Shown: piece after piece, positions 35,784-45,580 of the stretch
Position numbering within the stretch: the first letter of the stretch is position 1
Layout: the number at the start of each line of letters is the position of its first letter
NCBI GenBank assembly: GCA_963644855.1
Contig: CAVIQL010000003.1
Span: 1-64,000 of the forward strand
Length of the DNA: 64,000 bases
Direction: 5' to 3'
Origin: UBA6398 sp963644855
GTDB taxonomy: Bacteria; Bacteroidota; Bacteroidia; Bacteroidales; Bacteroidaceae
The notes under the pieces: generated by a model
Databases searched by the model: none
Told to the model about the DNA's origin: nothing
What the model saw: the letters and a program-made list of their open reading frames with translations, nothing else
Position numbers and translations under genes: made by a program

Positions 35784-37817
35784 TCACTCGTTTACGAAAG
35801 GCAGGAACGAATAGTCCTTGCTATAGCGTAGCATTTGGTGTTCGTAACTTTCTCCATAGACAACTTTCACATCTGTAATGTTGCCTTTTTTATCTGTTAC
35901 TGTTTGGTATTCCGGATTTATGAAACCTTTGTAGGGAGATATGTTGAGTTTTTTGTAGCGTTCGAGAATTTCTTTGTGAAGTTCGGCATCTACTTTCACA
36001 CCATAGTCTTCAACAAGTCTGCGTGCGCCTTCGAAATCGCCTTCACTCTTTACGCGCTGAATTTCTGCGAGAAGTTTTCCGAACAGTTCGCGAAGTTTTG
36101 CATAATCGTTGATTTTGACATAAGTTTTCCCGTTGTTTTTCACAAGTTCCACCACTTTGTCTTGCTTACCATGCTCATAAGCCCAATGAGCTATCATTGC
36201 GCGGTTGCGCATATGGGCTTCCTCGATATTGTTTCCCGGTTGTATGCGCACGAGTTGCGTCATCAATCCGTTCATCATATACGTATAATATTCCGCCTTA
36301 TAGGCTTCGGCGTTCGGAGTAAGCCCGAGTTCCGTAAGTTTTGCGTCGGCAACATAATATAGTCCGAACAAATCGGCACGTGCTTCTTCGATGGTCGAGC
36401 CATATGCTTTGAGCGAGTCGGGATCTACGCCGGGGAGGAGTTTTCCGCTGCCATGACCGAGACATTCGTGCAAATCGGTGTGAAGTTCATCGCAAGCGTC
36501 GCCATATTTATTTATATTGTCGAGTGTAGCTTGGTCAATAACATATTCGTTCAAGAAGCCGTTGCCATGTGCAGCCTTGTTGTAGGCATCGGTTATGTTT
36601 CCTATCGTAACACTCTTTGACCCGTATTCTTTTCTAATCCAGTTTGAGTTTGGAAGGTTGATTCCTATTGCAGTAGAAGGGTAAAGATCGCCGCCGAGAA
36701 TGGCTGCCGTTATCACTTTGGCCGTTATGCCTTTCACCTTTTCTTTTTTGAATCGCGGATCAACGGGTGAATTGTCTTCAAACCACTGTGCATTTGCGCT
36801 CAATTTCTCAGTTCGTGCAGTTGCGGCGATATCTTTGAAGTTTACTATCGACTCCCATGAAGCTTTCATGCCCAATGGATCGCCGTAGCTCTCAGTAAAA
36901 CCGTTTGTAAAGTCTACACGGCTGTCAACATCCTGCACCCAAAGTATTGCATATGCGTCAAAGGTTTTCAGGTCTCCGGTTTTGTAGAATTCCACAAGTT
37001 TCTTGATTACGGCAGCCTGCTTTTCGTTTTCGGCATATGGCTCGGCTTTTTCCAGCCAATAGATTATTTTATCGATTGCCTTGCCATAAAGTCCGCCCGA
37101 ACGCCACACTTTTTCCACAACCTTGCCATTTTCTTTCACCAAACGGCTGTTCATTCCATACATTATAGGTTCGGCATCGTTTGGATCTTTCATATTGTTG
37201 TAGAAATCCTCTGCCTCGGCTTGCGTAACGCCTTCACCGTAGTAGTTTCCCGCCGAAGTTTTCACAAGGTCTTGCCCATCGGTTTGGTTAACTCGCATCG
37301 GGAGTATTTGAGGGTCGAAAATCACGGGGAACACGTCTTTTATCAATTCGTCAACGGTTTGTCCTTTCTGCAAAGGTAGTTTGCGTTTGTCGGCACTCTT
37401 CACCGCTTTTTCCAAAAACGCTTCACTAAAACCGGGTACGAATTTCTCGCAGCCGTAATGGTGATGTATTCCGTTGCTAAACCACATTCTTTTAAGGTAA
37501 ACCTCCATTGCCTTGAAATCGTTGCTTTGGCGATCGCCCTTATAGTCGGTGTAAACGGTTTCGAGTATTTTGCGAATTCGCAAGTTGTAGCGACAATTTT
37601 GGTCGAACAGTATATCGCGTCCACAAAGTGAGGCTTGTTGCAGATAATACACGAGTATTTTTTCTTTGAGCGGCAGGCTTTCGAAGCCCTCCACCTTGTA
37701 GCGCAGCATTTGCAAGTCGGCGAATTTCTCGTCTGTATACTTGAAACCGTCGGAAGTCTGTGCCGCCGAAGCAAGGGCGGCGGTAGATATTACCATTGTC
37801 ATTATAAAATTTTTCAT
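35784..37817 (-). CDS. Dipeptidyl peptidase III (peptidase M49)
   Basis: A zinc metallopeptidase of about 677 residues that removes dipeptides from the N-terminus of oligopeptides. The motif is HECLGHGSG (HExxGH, two His ligands and the catalytic Glu), followed by EEARADLFGLYY with the third ligand. It starts with a signal peptide (MKNFIMTMVISTAALASA), so it acts in the periplasm or on the surface, unlike eukaryotic DPP III. The frame is open to 38066, but the upstream part contains the terminator of the next gene and is not used; ATG at 37829 is an alternative start. Head of the AlkD-like/Fur/purA gene series. Confidence 0.85.
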   Translation of the reverse strand: MKNFIMTMVISTAALASAAQTSDGFKYTDEKFADLQMLRYKVEGFESLPLKEKILVYYLQQASLCGRDILFDQNCRYNLRIRKILETVYTDYKGDRQSNDFKAMEVYLKRMWFSNGIHHHYGCEKFVPGFSEAFLEKAVKSADKRKLPLQKGQTVDELIKDVFPVIFDPQILPMRVNQTDGQDLVKTSAGNYYGEGVTQAEAEDFYNNMKDPNDAEPIMYGMNSRLVKENGKVVEKVWRSGGLYGKAIDKIIYWLEKAEPYAENEKQAAVIKKLVEFYKTGDLKTFDAYAILWVQDVDSRVDFTNGFTESYGDPLGMKASWESIVNFKDIAATARTEKLSANAQWFEDNSPVDPRFKKEKVKGITAKVITAAILGGDLYPSTAIGINLPNSNWIRKEYGSKSVTIGNITDAYNKAAHGNGFLNEYVIDQATLDNINKYGDACDELHTDLHECLGHGSGKLLPGVDPDSLKAYGSTIEEARADLFGLYYVADAKLTELGLTPNAEAYKAEYYTYMMNGLMTQLVRIQPGNNIEEAHMRNRAMIAHWAYEHGKQDKVVELVKNNGKTYVKINDYAKLRELFGKLLAEIQRVKSEGDFEGARRLVEDYGVKVDAELHKEILERYKKLNISPYKGFINPEYQTVTDKKGNITDVKVVYGESYEHQMLRYSKDYSFLPFVNE

Positions 37818-38022
37818 CTTTGAATTCATGTCTTGTAGTTCAAACAGTGTAGTTTCCACGCGGCATACCACACCTAATTTATTGCATACTGCAAATTTGC
37901 CATTTTTTATCGTCATGACAAAGGGCGTGAACAAAAAACAGAAAGCCCGCCATGCCAAGGCAATGCTTTTGATTTTCAAAAAACAAATGCATTTGCTGCA
38001 AGTGTATTCCTGCTTTGCAAAA

Positions 38023-38064
38023 ACAACAAGGCATATGCTTTTTCTGACATCTCGCCAAATTTTC
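38023..38064. repeat. Remnant of a 21-bp array
   Basis: One unit with aaggcatatg and an adjoining ctgacatctc unit, resembling the left-end units of arrays D, E, F and H. No GTCCGAT core is present, so it looks like a decayed or minimal array. Confidence 0.45.
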
Positions 38065-38071
38065 ACAAAAC

Positions 38072-38099
38072 AAAAAAATCCGAGCCCTAAGGCCCGGAT
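38072..38099 (-). terminator. Terminator of the GH2 gene at 38.1 kb
   Basis: atccgagcc (38078-38086) pairs with ggcccggat (38091-38099) with one G-T pair. On the minus strand it is followed by seven T residues. It lies 26 bases after the stop codon. Confidence 0.85.
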
Positions 38100-38124
38100 C
38101 TTTTGTTCTATCTTTTGCAGAATT

Positions 38125-39972
38125 TTATTTTGCTTTCCAATCGCTCAAATCCTGCGGGTTTTCGATATACGAAGGTATCTTCTCAAAAATCTTCTTAATG
38201 CGGTTCATATCAAACTTTGTGGTGCGATCGTAGAAATATACACCGTTTTTCTCCTGCTCTACATCAGTGAGCTGAGTATAACAGAAGCCTACAACATGCT
38301 TACAAGCTTTGATAGCATCAATCTCTTTCTCGAGAATATTATAAAAGTCTTCGAGTTTGTCAATGTTGCTTCCGTAGCCCCAAGATGAGGAACGTTCCGA
38401 TTCTTTAATCCAAGGCAGTCCACCAAATTCGTCAATCATATAAGGCTGACCGTTGTATTTTGCAAGGAAGCTCTTCTTGGGCTCATTACGAAACGGTTCA
38501 ACTCCCGGCTTAATGGTATGGTTTGCCACAAGTTGGTCGTAGTCGCGCGTATAATCGTGAACTGCCCAAATATCTGTTACAACATGTCCGTCTCCACTGG
38601 CATCGTTTACAGGACGTGTGGGATCTACGGCTTTTGTAATGGCATAAGCGTCTTGCATAAGGCGAACATAAGTTTCGCCCTGGCTTGACCAAGTTTCGTT
38701 AAACGGAGTCCATGTAACAATTGTCGGGTGGTTGCGGTCGCGTTCCAATATTTCAACCCATTCGGATATGAAATTGCGCGCAGCAAGATCGTTGTTTACA
38801 TTAAGACCCCAGCTTGGGAATTCTCCCCAAGTGAGATAGCCCAATTTGTCTGCCCAATAATAGAAACGTTCTTCGAATACTTTTTGATGAAGGCGCGCAC
38901 CATTGAAACCTGCTGCCTTGCTGAGCTCGATATCATGTTTAAGGGCTTCGTCGGAAGGCGCAGTCCAAATTCCGTCTGGGTAGAAACCTTGATCAAGTAC
39001 GAGACGCTGGAAATAGGGTTTGTTGTTGAGATAGAAATATCCGTTGGCAACGTGTACCTTACGCATTCCGGCATACGACTTTACTTCGTCGACAACATTT
39101 CCGGCCTTGTCTTTCACAGTGTAAGTGATATCATACAAGAAAGGAGACTCGGGGCTCCAAAGTTTCATGTTCTTAACCGGAAGAACTACGATGTTTTCGT
39201 TGCAAGCGTTAACTGTTTTTTGTGCCACAACCTTTTTGCCGTCGAGCATCTTTACTGTGAGCGTATTGTTCATCGATTCGTTGTAGAATCTTGGGCGAAT
39301 CACGAGTTGTTGCTGGTCAATGTCGGGAGTAGCAACTACTTCTTTCAAAGCTTCGGGCGCAACCGGTTCCATCCATACTGTTTGCCAAATGCCCGTGGTG
39401 CGCGTGTAGTCGCAGCCGCGCGAATAATAATTGGAGCTTTGCTTACCTCCGGGCTGCAATCCGCCGCGCAAATCATCTTTTACGCCTATCACGAGGTTTA
39501 CTGTCTCACCTGGTTTTGCAAATTTGGTGATATCGGCTGTAAAAGACGAACTGCTGCCGAAATGCTTCATCACAAAATTTCCGTTGATATAGATTGTAGC
39601 CTCATAGTCTACTGCTCCGAAGTGCAGAAGTATGTTCTTGTTTTTCCAGTCTGCCGGAATCTGCAAATTGCGCTGATACCAAATGCCATTGATAAAGTCA
39701 GTGTGTGCCACACCGCTCAATTTGCTTTCGGGGCAGAACGGAACTGTGATTTTTCCGTCGAACGATTTGGAATTTTGTAGCCCTCTGTCGGCGCCGCTAA
39801 GTCCGAAGTCAAAAGTATAAGTCCATGTTCCGTTGAGGTTTTGCCATGTGGAACGTTCAAACTGCGGGCGCGGATATTCAGAGCGCGGAGTTTGTGCCGC
39901 AGCTGTGCTTATGCCGAGCGCAAACACGGCTACAAGGGCTGCAAAAAGTTTTGTTGCCAATAAATTCTTCAT
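38125..39972 (-). CDS. Secreted GH2 glycosidase
   Basis: 615 residues with a signal peptide (about 1-26). Domains: jelly roll (30-205), Ig-like (210-300), TIM barrel (305-590). The acid/base is Glu426 in TPFNETW and the nucleophile Glu515 in MIDEFGGLPW. It lacks the long C-terminal domains of the LacZ-type enzyme at 1.7 kb; the short GH2 form covers beta-galactosidases, beta-glucuronidases and others, so the substrate is open. It is a single-gene unit with its own promoter and terminator. Confidence 0.88.
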   Translation of the reverse strand: MKNLLATKLFAALVAVFALGISTAAAQTPRSEYPRPQFERSTWQNLNGTWTYTFDFGLSGADRGLQNSKSFDGKITVPFCPESKLSGVAHTDFINGIWYQRNLQIPADWKNKNILLHFGAVDYEATIYINGNFVMKHFGSSSSFTADITKFAKPGETVNLVIGVKDDLRGGLQPGGKQSSNYYSRGCDYTRTTGIWQTVWMEPVAPEALKEVVATPDIDQQQLVIRPRFYNESMNNTLTVKMLDGKKVVAQKTVNACNENIVVLPVKNMKLWSPESPFLYDITYTVKDKAGNVVDEVKSYAGMRKVHVANGYFYLNNKPYFQRLVLDQGFYPDGIWTAPSDEALKHDIELSKAAGFNGARLHQKVFEERFYYWADKLGYLTWGEFPSWGLNVNNDLAARNFISEWVEILERDRNHPTIVTWTPFNETWSSQGETYVRLMQDAYAITKAVDPTRPVNDASGDGHVVTDIWAVHDYTRDYDQLVANHTIKPGVEPFRNEPKKSFLAKYNGQPYMIDEFGGLPWIKESERSSSWGYGSNIDKLEDFYNILEKEIDAIKACKHVVGFCYTQLTDVEQEKNGVYFYDRTTKFDMNRIKKIFEKIPSYIENPQDLSDWKAK

Positions 39973-40003
39973 TATTTATATTTTAGTTTTTGTTATTATC
40001 TCA

Positions 40004-40011
40004 CAAAGATA
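40004..40011 (-). promoter_or_regulatory. -7 promoter box of the GH2 gene
   Basis: TATCTTTG on the minus strand, 31 bases before the start codon at 39972, fits TAnnTTTG. Confidence 0.6.
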
Positions 40012-40130
40012 CGCGATTTTTCGGAAACAATAGTCTAAAAGCATACTTTTCACTTGTTTTGCAGAAAAACTTTTGCTTTTTCAACACCAACAATGCCGCA
40101 TTTCTCAAGCCGTTTGCAGCAGGCACAAAA

Positions 40131-40235
40131 ACCACATGGCATATTGCAAAAACGATAACCGATATTTTTTAAAAAAGGTCCGATATTATTTAAATAATAA
40201 CCGATATTATTTTTACGAAAAGCCACATGGTGAAA
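40131..40235. repeat. 21-bp array G, five units
   Basis: Five 21-base units. Cores: catggcatat, aaccgatat, gtccgatat, aaccgatat and agccacatgg. The first and last carry catgg in related settings. It lies between the GH2 promoter region and crcB. Confidence 0.8.
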
Positions 40236-40273
40236 AACCTATGGAATAAAAGGTTGTAGAAAGCCTATATCGT

Positions 40274-40657
40274 TCAGAAATTCACTCTGTTTGAAAGTGC
40301 GTAGCCCGCATGAAAAAGCACAAAGCCCACTGCAAGACTTATGGCAACGTATGCCGTGAGCAAAACAAAGTGTCCGCCACGCGCCATATTGAAATTCTCG
40401 CTCATAAAAGTGGAGAAAGTAGTGAAACCTCCGCACACTCCAGTTGTGAGAAGTAAACGGAGTTCGGGCGACAAACTTTGTGTGCGACCGAACAAACCAG
40501 TAAACAATCCCAAAACAAAGCAACCGATAATATTTACAAGCAAAGTGCCGAGCGGAAGATTGAGAAAATTTACACCAGATACCAGGCGCGACACAAGGAA
40601 ACGGAGCACACTCCCCACAAAACCTCCCAAACCTACGGCAATAATGGCTTTATACAT
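40274..40657 (-). CDS. crcB: Fluoride exporter CrcB/Fluc
   Basis: A small four-helix membrane protein (127 residues) that works as a dual-topology dimer to export fluoride. GGFVGSVLRF near the N-terminus, NIIGCFVLG and CGGFTTFSTF are the family signatures; the last contributes the phenylalanines that line the fluoride path. A single gene is present here, as expected for a homodimer. It starts 12 bases after a small gene with its own promoter. I see no convincing fluoride riboswitch. Confidence 0.93.
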   Translation of the reverse strand: MYKAIIAVGLGGFVGSVLRFLVSRLVSGVNFLNLPLGTLLVNIIGCFVLGLFTGLFGRTQSLSPELRLLLTTGVCGGFTTFSTFMSENFNMARGGHFVLLTAYVAISLAVGFVLFHAGYALSNRVNF

Positions 40658-40669
40658 ATAATAATGTAG

Positions 40670-40870
40670 TTATTGCTCCACGGTCTTGATAAAATCGGCG
40701 AATTTCCGCTTCAAATCCTCCACCCTGCCCTTTTCGGCAAGGTTTTCAATGACCACAAATTTTGCAAAAGCCTCAACGGCACGACTGCGCTCCGTGGCGC
40801 GTCCCGCACGAAGCCCACTGCGATAACTATTGTTGGGAAGAATATGTCTGTCTGCTTTTCCGTCTGGCAT
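40670..40870 (-). CDS. Small hypothetical protein upstream of crcB
   Basis: 66 residues, basic and hydrophilic, with a C-terminal helix (EDLKRKFADFIKTVEQ). A promoter box (TAATTTTG, minus strand, 40913-40920) lies 42 bases before the ATG at 40870, and crcB follows after 12 bases; both favour a real gene. The frame is open further upstream to 40954, but that would run past the promoter. I recognise no domain; the fluoride link is by position only. Confidence 0.5.
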   Translation of the reverse strand: MPDGKADRHILPNNSYRSGLRAGRATERSRAVEAFAKFVVIENLAEKGRVEDLKRKFADFIKTVEQ

Positions 40871-40912
40871 GATAGTAGAACTATTTTTGGCGTTACGCCA
40901 TAAAAACCAATG

Positions 40913-40920
40913 CAAAATTA
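40913..40920 (-). promoter_or_regulatory. -7 promoter box of the crcB unit
   Basis: TAATTTTG on the minus strand fits TAnnTTTG. The leader to the first ATG would be about 40 bases and contains a tggcg/cgcca hairpin. Confidence 0.55.
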
Positions 40921-41058
40921 GCAATAATCCCCTACTGCCTAACACAATGTACACAAGAATTGCTTTTCAAAACACGATTTTTGAGCCCGTTTTGTGCACA
41001 AAACGTTATATAAAACTAAAATCTCTTTTCAAAAGGCTGTAATCTTGAATAAAAATCT

Positions 41059-41066
41059 TATATTTG
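41059..41066 (+). promoter_or_regulatory. -7 promoter box of the TPR gene
   Basis: TATATTTG fits TAnnTTTG, 53 bases before the start codon at 41119. Confidence 0.6.
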
Positions 41067-41118
41067 CGTGTTCAATACACCAAAGAAGTAAAGTTGAAAA
41101 ATAAAGTATTACAATAAT

Positions 41119-42567
41119 ATGAAGAAATGTTTTGTGGCAGCATTTGCTGCCTTTGCATTATTTGCAACATCAAGTGTTTCGGCTCAGAAACGTTTTACCA
41201 AACCGGCAATGACCCCGGAACTTACAGCAGATGCTGAAGCTGCTGCCCAAACTTACAAGTCGGACGCAGAAAAACTCAAAGATGCCGTAAAACTAATGTC
41301 GAAGAAAAAGAACGCCGAGCAACTCGCTGCATTGGGCTTCTATTTCCTTGACAAAAAAGAATACGCTCTGGCACAGGAAACAGCCACCCGCGCATACGAT
41401 AAAGACAGCAAATCAATCCCCGCCATAATGCTGCAAGGCGAAGTGGCTTCTTCGCAGAAAAAATGGGGCGAAGCAGCACAAAAATATGACGAGGCTTTGA
41501 ACTACGACCCCGAAATAGTAGATATCTACCTCAAGAAAGCCGCCGTATTCAGAAACAGCGACCCCAATATGGCGTTGCAAACAATGTCGGAGCTCAAAAA
41601 TTTTGCTCCCGATCTGCCTGAAACAAATCTCGGTCTCGCACAACTTTACTACAAGACGGCAAAAATGAAAGAAGCCGTTGAATCGTATAAAGCATACCTC
41701 GAGAAAGAACAAAATCCTGCGACAAGCGTGATAGAAGAATACGCTATTTCGCTCTTTGCAGACACCAACTACACCGAAGCACAAAAGGTGGCAGAACAAG
41801 GACTCGCAAAAGATCCCAAAAACATAGCTCTCAATCGTATTCGCTTCTATGCCGAAGTTGAAAACAAAGACTTTGACAAAGCGCTTACCGACAAAGACAA
41901 ATTCTTTGGCCTGCACAACGATACAATATACAACTATCGCGATTACACTTACCTCGGTCGTTTGGAAAGCAACATGAAGATGGTGAAAGAAGCTATCGAA
42001 CATTTGCAAAAAGCTATCGAACTTAAAGAAAAGACCAAGAAGAGTGATATTTCTCTCTACAAAGATCTTTCTGATGCCTACATTGAAGCTCCCGACTACG
42101 ACAACGCAATTAAATATTACAAGATTTATGCCGACTCAACCGGTGCTGAAATGGGTGCTCTCGACCTTTTGAATCTTGGTAAGGTTTACTATCAGGCTGC
42201 AAGCGACGAAACTATAGCCGAAGACAAGAAGAATGGTTACATTCAAGAGGGAGATAAAATTTTTGCCCAGCTTGCCGACAGAAAGAAAGACCTATACTAT
42301 GGTCCTTTCTGGAGAGCACGTATAAATTTGCTCGTAGATCCTTCAAGCGCTAACGATAATGCGAAAGTTTACTACGAAGAAGCTCTCAAACGTCTTGGTG
42401 ATGGCGAAGGAAATGTAAGCTATAAGAAAGAAGCAAACCGTTATCTCGCGTTCTATTACATGAAGAAAGACGACAACGAACTTTCAAAACAATATTGCGA
42501 GAAGACTCTTGCGCTTGACCCCAACGATAAATTGGCGAATACTATTCTTAAACTCGTTTCCAAATAA
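41119..42567 (+). CDS. Secreted tetratricopeptide repeat protein
   Basis: 482 residues with a signal peptide (about 1-23). Helix pairs of the TPR type run through the protein (for example AAQKYDEALNYDPEIVDIYLKKA, AVESYKAYLEKEQNP, AIKYYKIYADSTGAEMGALDLLNLGKVYY), giving about ten repeats. Such periplasmic TPR proteins act as scaffolds; no partner is indicated by the neighbours. Single-gene unit with its own promoter and a strong terminator. Confidence 0.82.
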   Translation: MKKCFVAAFAAFALFATSSVSAQKRFTKPAMTPELTADAEAAAQTYKSDAEKLKDAVKLMSKKKNAEQLAALGFYFLDKKEYALAQETATRAYDKDSKSIPAIMLQGEVASSQKKWGEAAQKYDEALNYDPEIVDIYLKKAAVFRNSDPNMALQTMSELKNFAPDLPETNLGLAQLYYKTAKMKEAVESYKAYLEKEQNPATSVIEEYAISLFADTNYTEAQKVAEQGLAKDPKNIALNRIRFYAEVENKDFDKALTDKDKFFGLHNDTIYNYRDYTYLGRLESNMKMVKEAIEHLQKAIELKEKTKKSDISLYKDLSDAYIEAPDYDNAIKYYKIYADSTGAEMGALDLLNLGKVYYQAASDETIAEDKKNGYIQEGDKIFAQLADRKKDLYYGPFWRARINLLVDPSSANDNAKVYYEEALKRLGDGEGNVSYKKEANRYLAFYYMKKDDNELSKQYCEKTLALDPNDKLANTILKLVSK

Positions 42568-42591
42568 GATTTGAGAATACAACGTATATGG

Positions 42592-42627
42592 CAGCCGTCG
42601 GAATTGATTTCCGGCGGCTGTTTTTTT
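42592..42627 (+). terminator. Terminator of the TPR gene
   Basis: cagccgtcggaa (42592-42603) pairs with ttccggcggctg (42609-42620), 12 base pairs with one G-T, followed by seven T residues. Confidence 0.9.
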
Positions 42628-42721
42628 GATGTAGTTTTAACGAAAGGCTATCTGCGCTGTTCAATACACGAAACAAGAAGACACAGAACCGGAATAATTT
42701 CCTTGATTATGAATATTTTTG

Positions 42722-42729
42722 TAATTTTG
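42722..42729 (+). promoter_or_regulatory. -7 promoter box of the AspT-type transporter
   Basis: TAATTTTG fits TAnnTTTG, 43 bases before the start codon at 42773. Confidence 0.6.
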
Positions 42730-42772
42730 CAGCCGCAAAAATCACAGAAATAAACGATAGTACAGAATTGAT

Positions 42773-44431
42773 ATGGAATGGTTTGAAGAAATCTTCTGTA
42801 TACATTCCTCGGTGCAGACTGTTGTGGTGATATCTACTATTATCGCTGCGGGACTTGCCTTGGGAAAAATAAAGATAAGGGGAATTTCTTTGGGTATTGC
42901 CTTTGTCTTTTTTATTGGAATCCTTGCCGGACACATTGGATTGAATATCGATGCGCGGGTGCTTGACTATGCCGAAACTTTCGGGCTTGCGCTTTTTGTC
43001 TACACGCTTGGTTTGCATGTAGGACCGAATTTCTTTGGTTGCATAAGGCACGAAGGTCTTGCGCTAAACCTTTGGAGTCTTGCGATAATCGTTTTCGGCA
43101 CAGTAATGGCGCTTATTCTCGTTCCCATTACGGGTGTGAGTTTGCCCAACATGGTTGGTATTCTTTGTGGAGCCACTACCAATACTCCGGCACTTGGTGC
43201 AGCTAACCAGGCATTGGCCCATTTGGGAATTTCAGGCGGAAGCCTTGCGCTGGCAACGGCTGTTACTTATCCGTTGGGCGTTGTGGGAGTGATTTTAGCG
43301 ATGATATTTTTGCGCAAGTTCTTTGTGCGCCCTGCCGATCTTGAAGCAAAACCGCTCACAGAGGACAACCATACTTATATAGTGGAGCTTGAAATCATAA
43401 ACCCGGCTCTTGAAGGAAAGACGATCGTTCAAGTTGTGCAAATGACGCATCGAAAATTTATCATCTCCCGTTTGTGGCGTGGCAAAGATGTGATTATGCC
43501 AAAAGCTGATACGTTGTTAAAGGTCGGAGATAAGGTTTTGGTTGTTACTACTCAGGAAGACGAGCGGGCAATGGAACTTCTTTTTGGTCATAGAATAGAA
43601 ACAGACTGGAACAAAGACCAGATTGATTGGAATGTTATTGATACAAACGTAGAAAGTCGCACTCTTGTTGTAACGCGAACGGCATTGAACGGGAAATCTC
43701 TCGGGCGTCTGCAACTTCGCAACACCTATGGCGTGAACGTTAGCCGTGTATTGCGCGGCGACATTCGTTTGCTTGCCACCGACGACCTGCGTTTGCAATA
43801 TGGAGACAGAGTTACCGTGGTTGGCAAGCACGAGGCGGTGAACAATGTGGAACAATTTTTTGGCAATTCGGTAAAGACTTTGAACGAGCCCAATATCGGG
43901 AGCATTTTTCTCGGCATTGTATTGGGACTGATACTTGGATATGTGCCAATTGATTTGGGAATGGATACTCCTATACGTTTAGGGGTTGCTGGAGGTCCGA
44001 TAATGATGGGTATCATAGTGGGCGCGTTGGGTCCGAAACTCCATTTCATTTCCTACACCACTCGCAGCGCTTCGCTAATGTTGCGCAAGCTCGGTTTGTC
44101 AATCTATCTTGCATGTCTTGGGCTCGATGCCGGCAAGGAATTCTTTGCCACCGTTGTGCGTCCCGAAGGTATAGCTTGGATAGGTTTGGGAGTGCTGCTC
44201 ACAATAGTGCCCATTGTGGTTTTGGGATTGGTTGCCTTGAAGACGCACAAGTATGATTTCGGCACAATATGCGGTATTCTCTGCGGAAGTATGGCAAATC
44301 CCATGGCGTTGAGCTATGCCAACGACACGCTGAAAGGCGACACGGCAAGCATAAGCTACGCATCGGTTTATCCTTTGGGAATGTTTGCCCGAGTGGTGAT
44401 TGCCCAGATTTTGATAATGTTTTTGGTTTAA
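42773..44431 (+). CDS. AspT/YidE-type transporter with RCK-C domains
   Basis: 552 residues. The layout is typical of the AspT/YidE (AAE) family: a membrane half (about 20-180), two cytosolic TrkA-C-like domains (about 205-285 and 290-365), then a second membrane half (about 375-552). The two membrane halves carry related motifs, GILCGATTNTPALGAANQA and GILCGSMANPMALSYANDT, showing the internal duplication. Family members exchange amino acids or other anions; the substrate here is unknown. A bidirectional terminator separates it from the convergent fmt operon. Confidence 0.88.
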   Translation: MEWFEEIFCIHSSVQTVVVISTIIAAGLALGKIKIRGISLGIAFVFFIGILAGHIGLNIDARVLDYAETFGLALFVYTLGLHVGPNFFGCIRHEGLALNLWSLAIIVFGTVMALILVPITGVSLPNMVGILCGATTNTPALGAANQALAHLGISGGSLALATAVTYPLGVVGVILAMIFLRKFFVRPADLEAKPLTEDNHTYIVELEIINPALEGKTIVQVVQMTHRKFIISRLWRGKDVIMPKADTLLKVGDKVLVVTTQEDERAMELLFGHRIETDWNKDQIDWNVIDTNVESRTLVVTRTALNGKSLGRLQLRNTYGVNVSRVLRGDIRLLATDDLRLQYGDRVTVVGKHEAVNNVEQFFGNSVKTLNEPNIGSIFLGIVLGLILGYVPIDLGMDTPIRLGVAGGPIMMGIIVGALGPKLHFISYTTRSASLMLRKLGLSIYLACLGLDAGKEFFATVVRPEGIAWIGLGVLLTIVPIVVLGLVALKTHKYDFGTICGILCGSMANPMALSYANDTLKGDTASISYASVYPLGMFARVVIAQILIMFLV

Positions 44432-44476
44432 CGATCGAGGCTTTATGGTCAAGTGCAAAGCCATATCTATAATACA

Positions 44477-44515
44477 AAATAGGATTTCGCAAACACGAAA
44501 TCCTATTTGTTTTTT
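44477..44515. terminator. Bidirectional terminator
   Basis: aaataggatttcg (44477-44489) pairs perfectly with cgaaatcctattt (44496-44508), with a six-base loop. T-rich runs follow on both strands, so it can end both the transporter gene and the fmt operon. Confidence 0.88.
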
Positions 44516-44592
44516 ACACTGTGTCGATATCTCAAAAACGATATTTGCTGTTTTTATTCCCGGGCATAACCTTTTGCACGAGAGACTTAAAG

Positions 44593-45564
44593 TTAAACGA
44601 GTTTCAAGGTTTCGGGAGCATGAAAACCGTTGAGAAAAGCAGCAACAGACATTCTTTTTTTACCCGAAAGCTGAAGTTCTGTAATTTCTATATATCCCCC
44701 ATTAGCGGCAATATATAGATTTTTTTTATTGTCAGAAACCTTGAACGTGCCAACCGGTTCTGACGGCTGTTTGTCCATGAGTTTTGCACTATAAATCTTC
44801 ATTGTATATTTCGTTCCCGCATGCTCAACCTCCGTCCATGCCGTGGGGTGCGGAGCAAGTCCGCGAATAAAATTATATATCTCACTTGCGCTCTTCGTCC
44901 AATCAATTCTGCACGTCTCGGTAAAGATTTTTGGTGCGGGACGAAGCCCACCCTGCACGTTCATCTCCTCTTGCGGTATACTTTTAATCGTTCCGTCGAT
45001 TATTGCATCAACTGTTTGCAACAATACTCCGGCACCTACTTTCATCAACTTGTCGTATAAATCTCCCGCTGTGTCTTCACTTCCTATTTCCACCCGCTTC
45101 TGCATTGCTACATTGCCAGTATCAATGTCGTGTCTCAGAAAGAAAGTGCTCACTCCGCTTTCCTTATCGCCGTTTATCACAGCCCAGTTTATCGGCGCGG
45201 CACCGCGATATTGCGGCAATAGCGATGCGTGGAGATTTAGCGTACCATATTTGGGCATTGCCCATACTACTTCGGGCAACATGCGGAAAGCAACCACAAT
45301 CTGCAAGTCGGCTTTCAACTCACGAAGTGCATTGAGAAAATCTTCATTCTTGAATTTCTCGGGCTGAAGTATTGGCAAATTCTGAGATTGCGCATAAACC
45401 TTCACAGCCGAGGGAACGAGCGTATTCTGATGCCTTCCCACCGGTTTATCAACCGCCGTAACCACTCCAACAACGTTGTAGCCACCTTCGACAAGACTTT
45501 TGAGAGACTCCACCGCAAACTCCGGTGTGCCCATGAAAACTATGCGTAAATCCTTCTTGTTCAT
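44593..45564 (-). CDS. fmt: Methionyl-tRNA formyltransferase
   Basis: Formylates Met-tRNAi to start translation. 323 residues, normal length. The catalytic block is LHASLLPQYRGAAPINWAVINGD with the SLLP loop and the FFLRHDIDTG stretch; an Fmt C-terminal OB-like domain follows residue 205. Last gene of the seven-gene minus-strand operon, 16 bases after the ClC gene. Confidence 0.96.
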   Translation of the reverse strand: MNKKDLRIVFMGTPEFAVESLKSLVEGGYNVVGVVTAVDKPVGRHQNTLVPSAVKVYAQSQNLPILQPEKFKNEDFLNALRELKADLQIVVAFRMLPEVVWAMPKYGTLNLHASLLPQYRGAAPINWAVINGDKESGVSTFFLRHDIDTGNVAMQKRVEIGSEDTAGDLYDKLMKVGAGVLLQTVDAIIDGTIKSIPQEEMNVQGGLRPAPKIFTETCRIDWTKSASEIYNFIRGLAPHPTAWTEVEHAGTKYTMKIYSAKLMDKQPSEPVGTFKVSDNKKNLYIAANGGYIEITELQLSGKKRMSVAAFLNGFHAPETLKLV

Positions 45565-45580
45565 AAACGAAATTTGAAAG

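Noticed and set aside
40871..40912. Possible fluoride riboswitch before the crcB unit
   Set aside because: A tggcg/cgcca hairpin and a gttctact stretch recall part of the motif, but the conserved 5' GGNGATG segment is absent and the leader is only about 40 bases.
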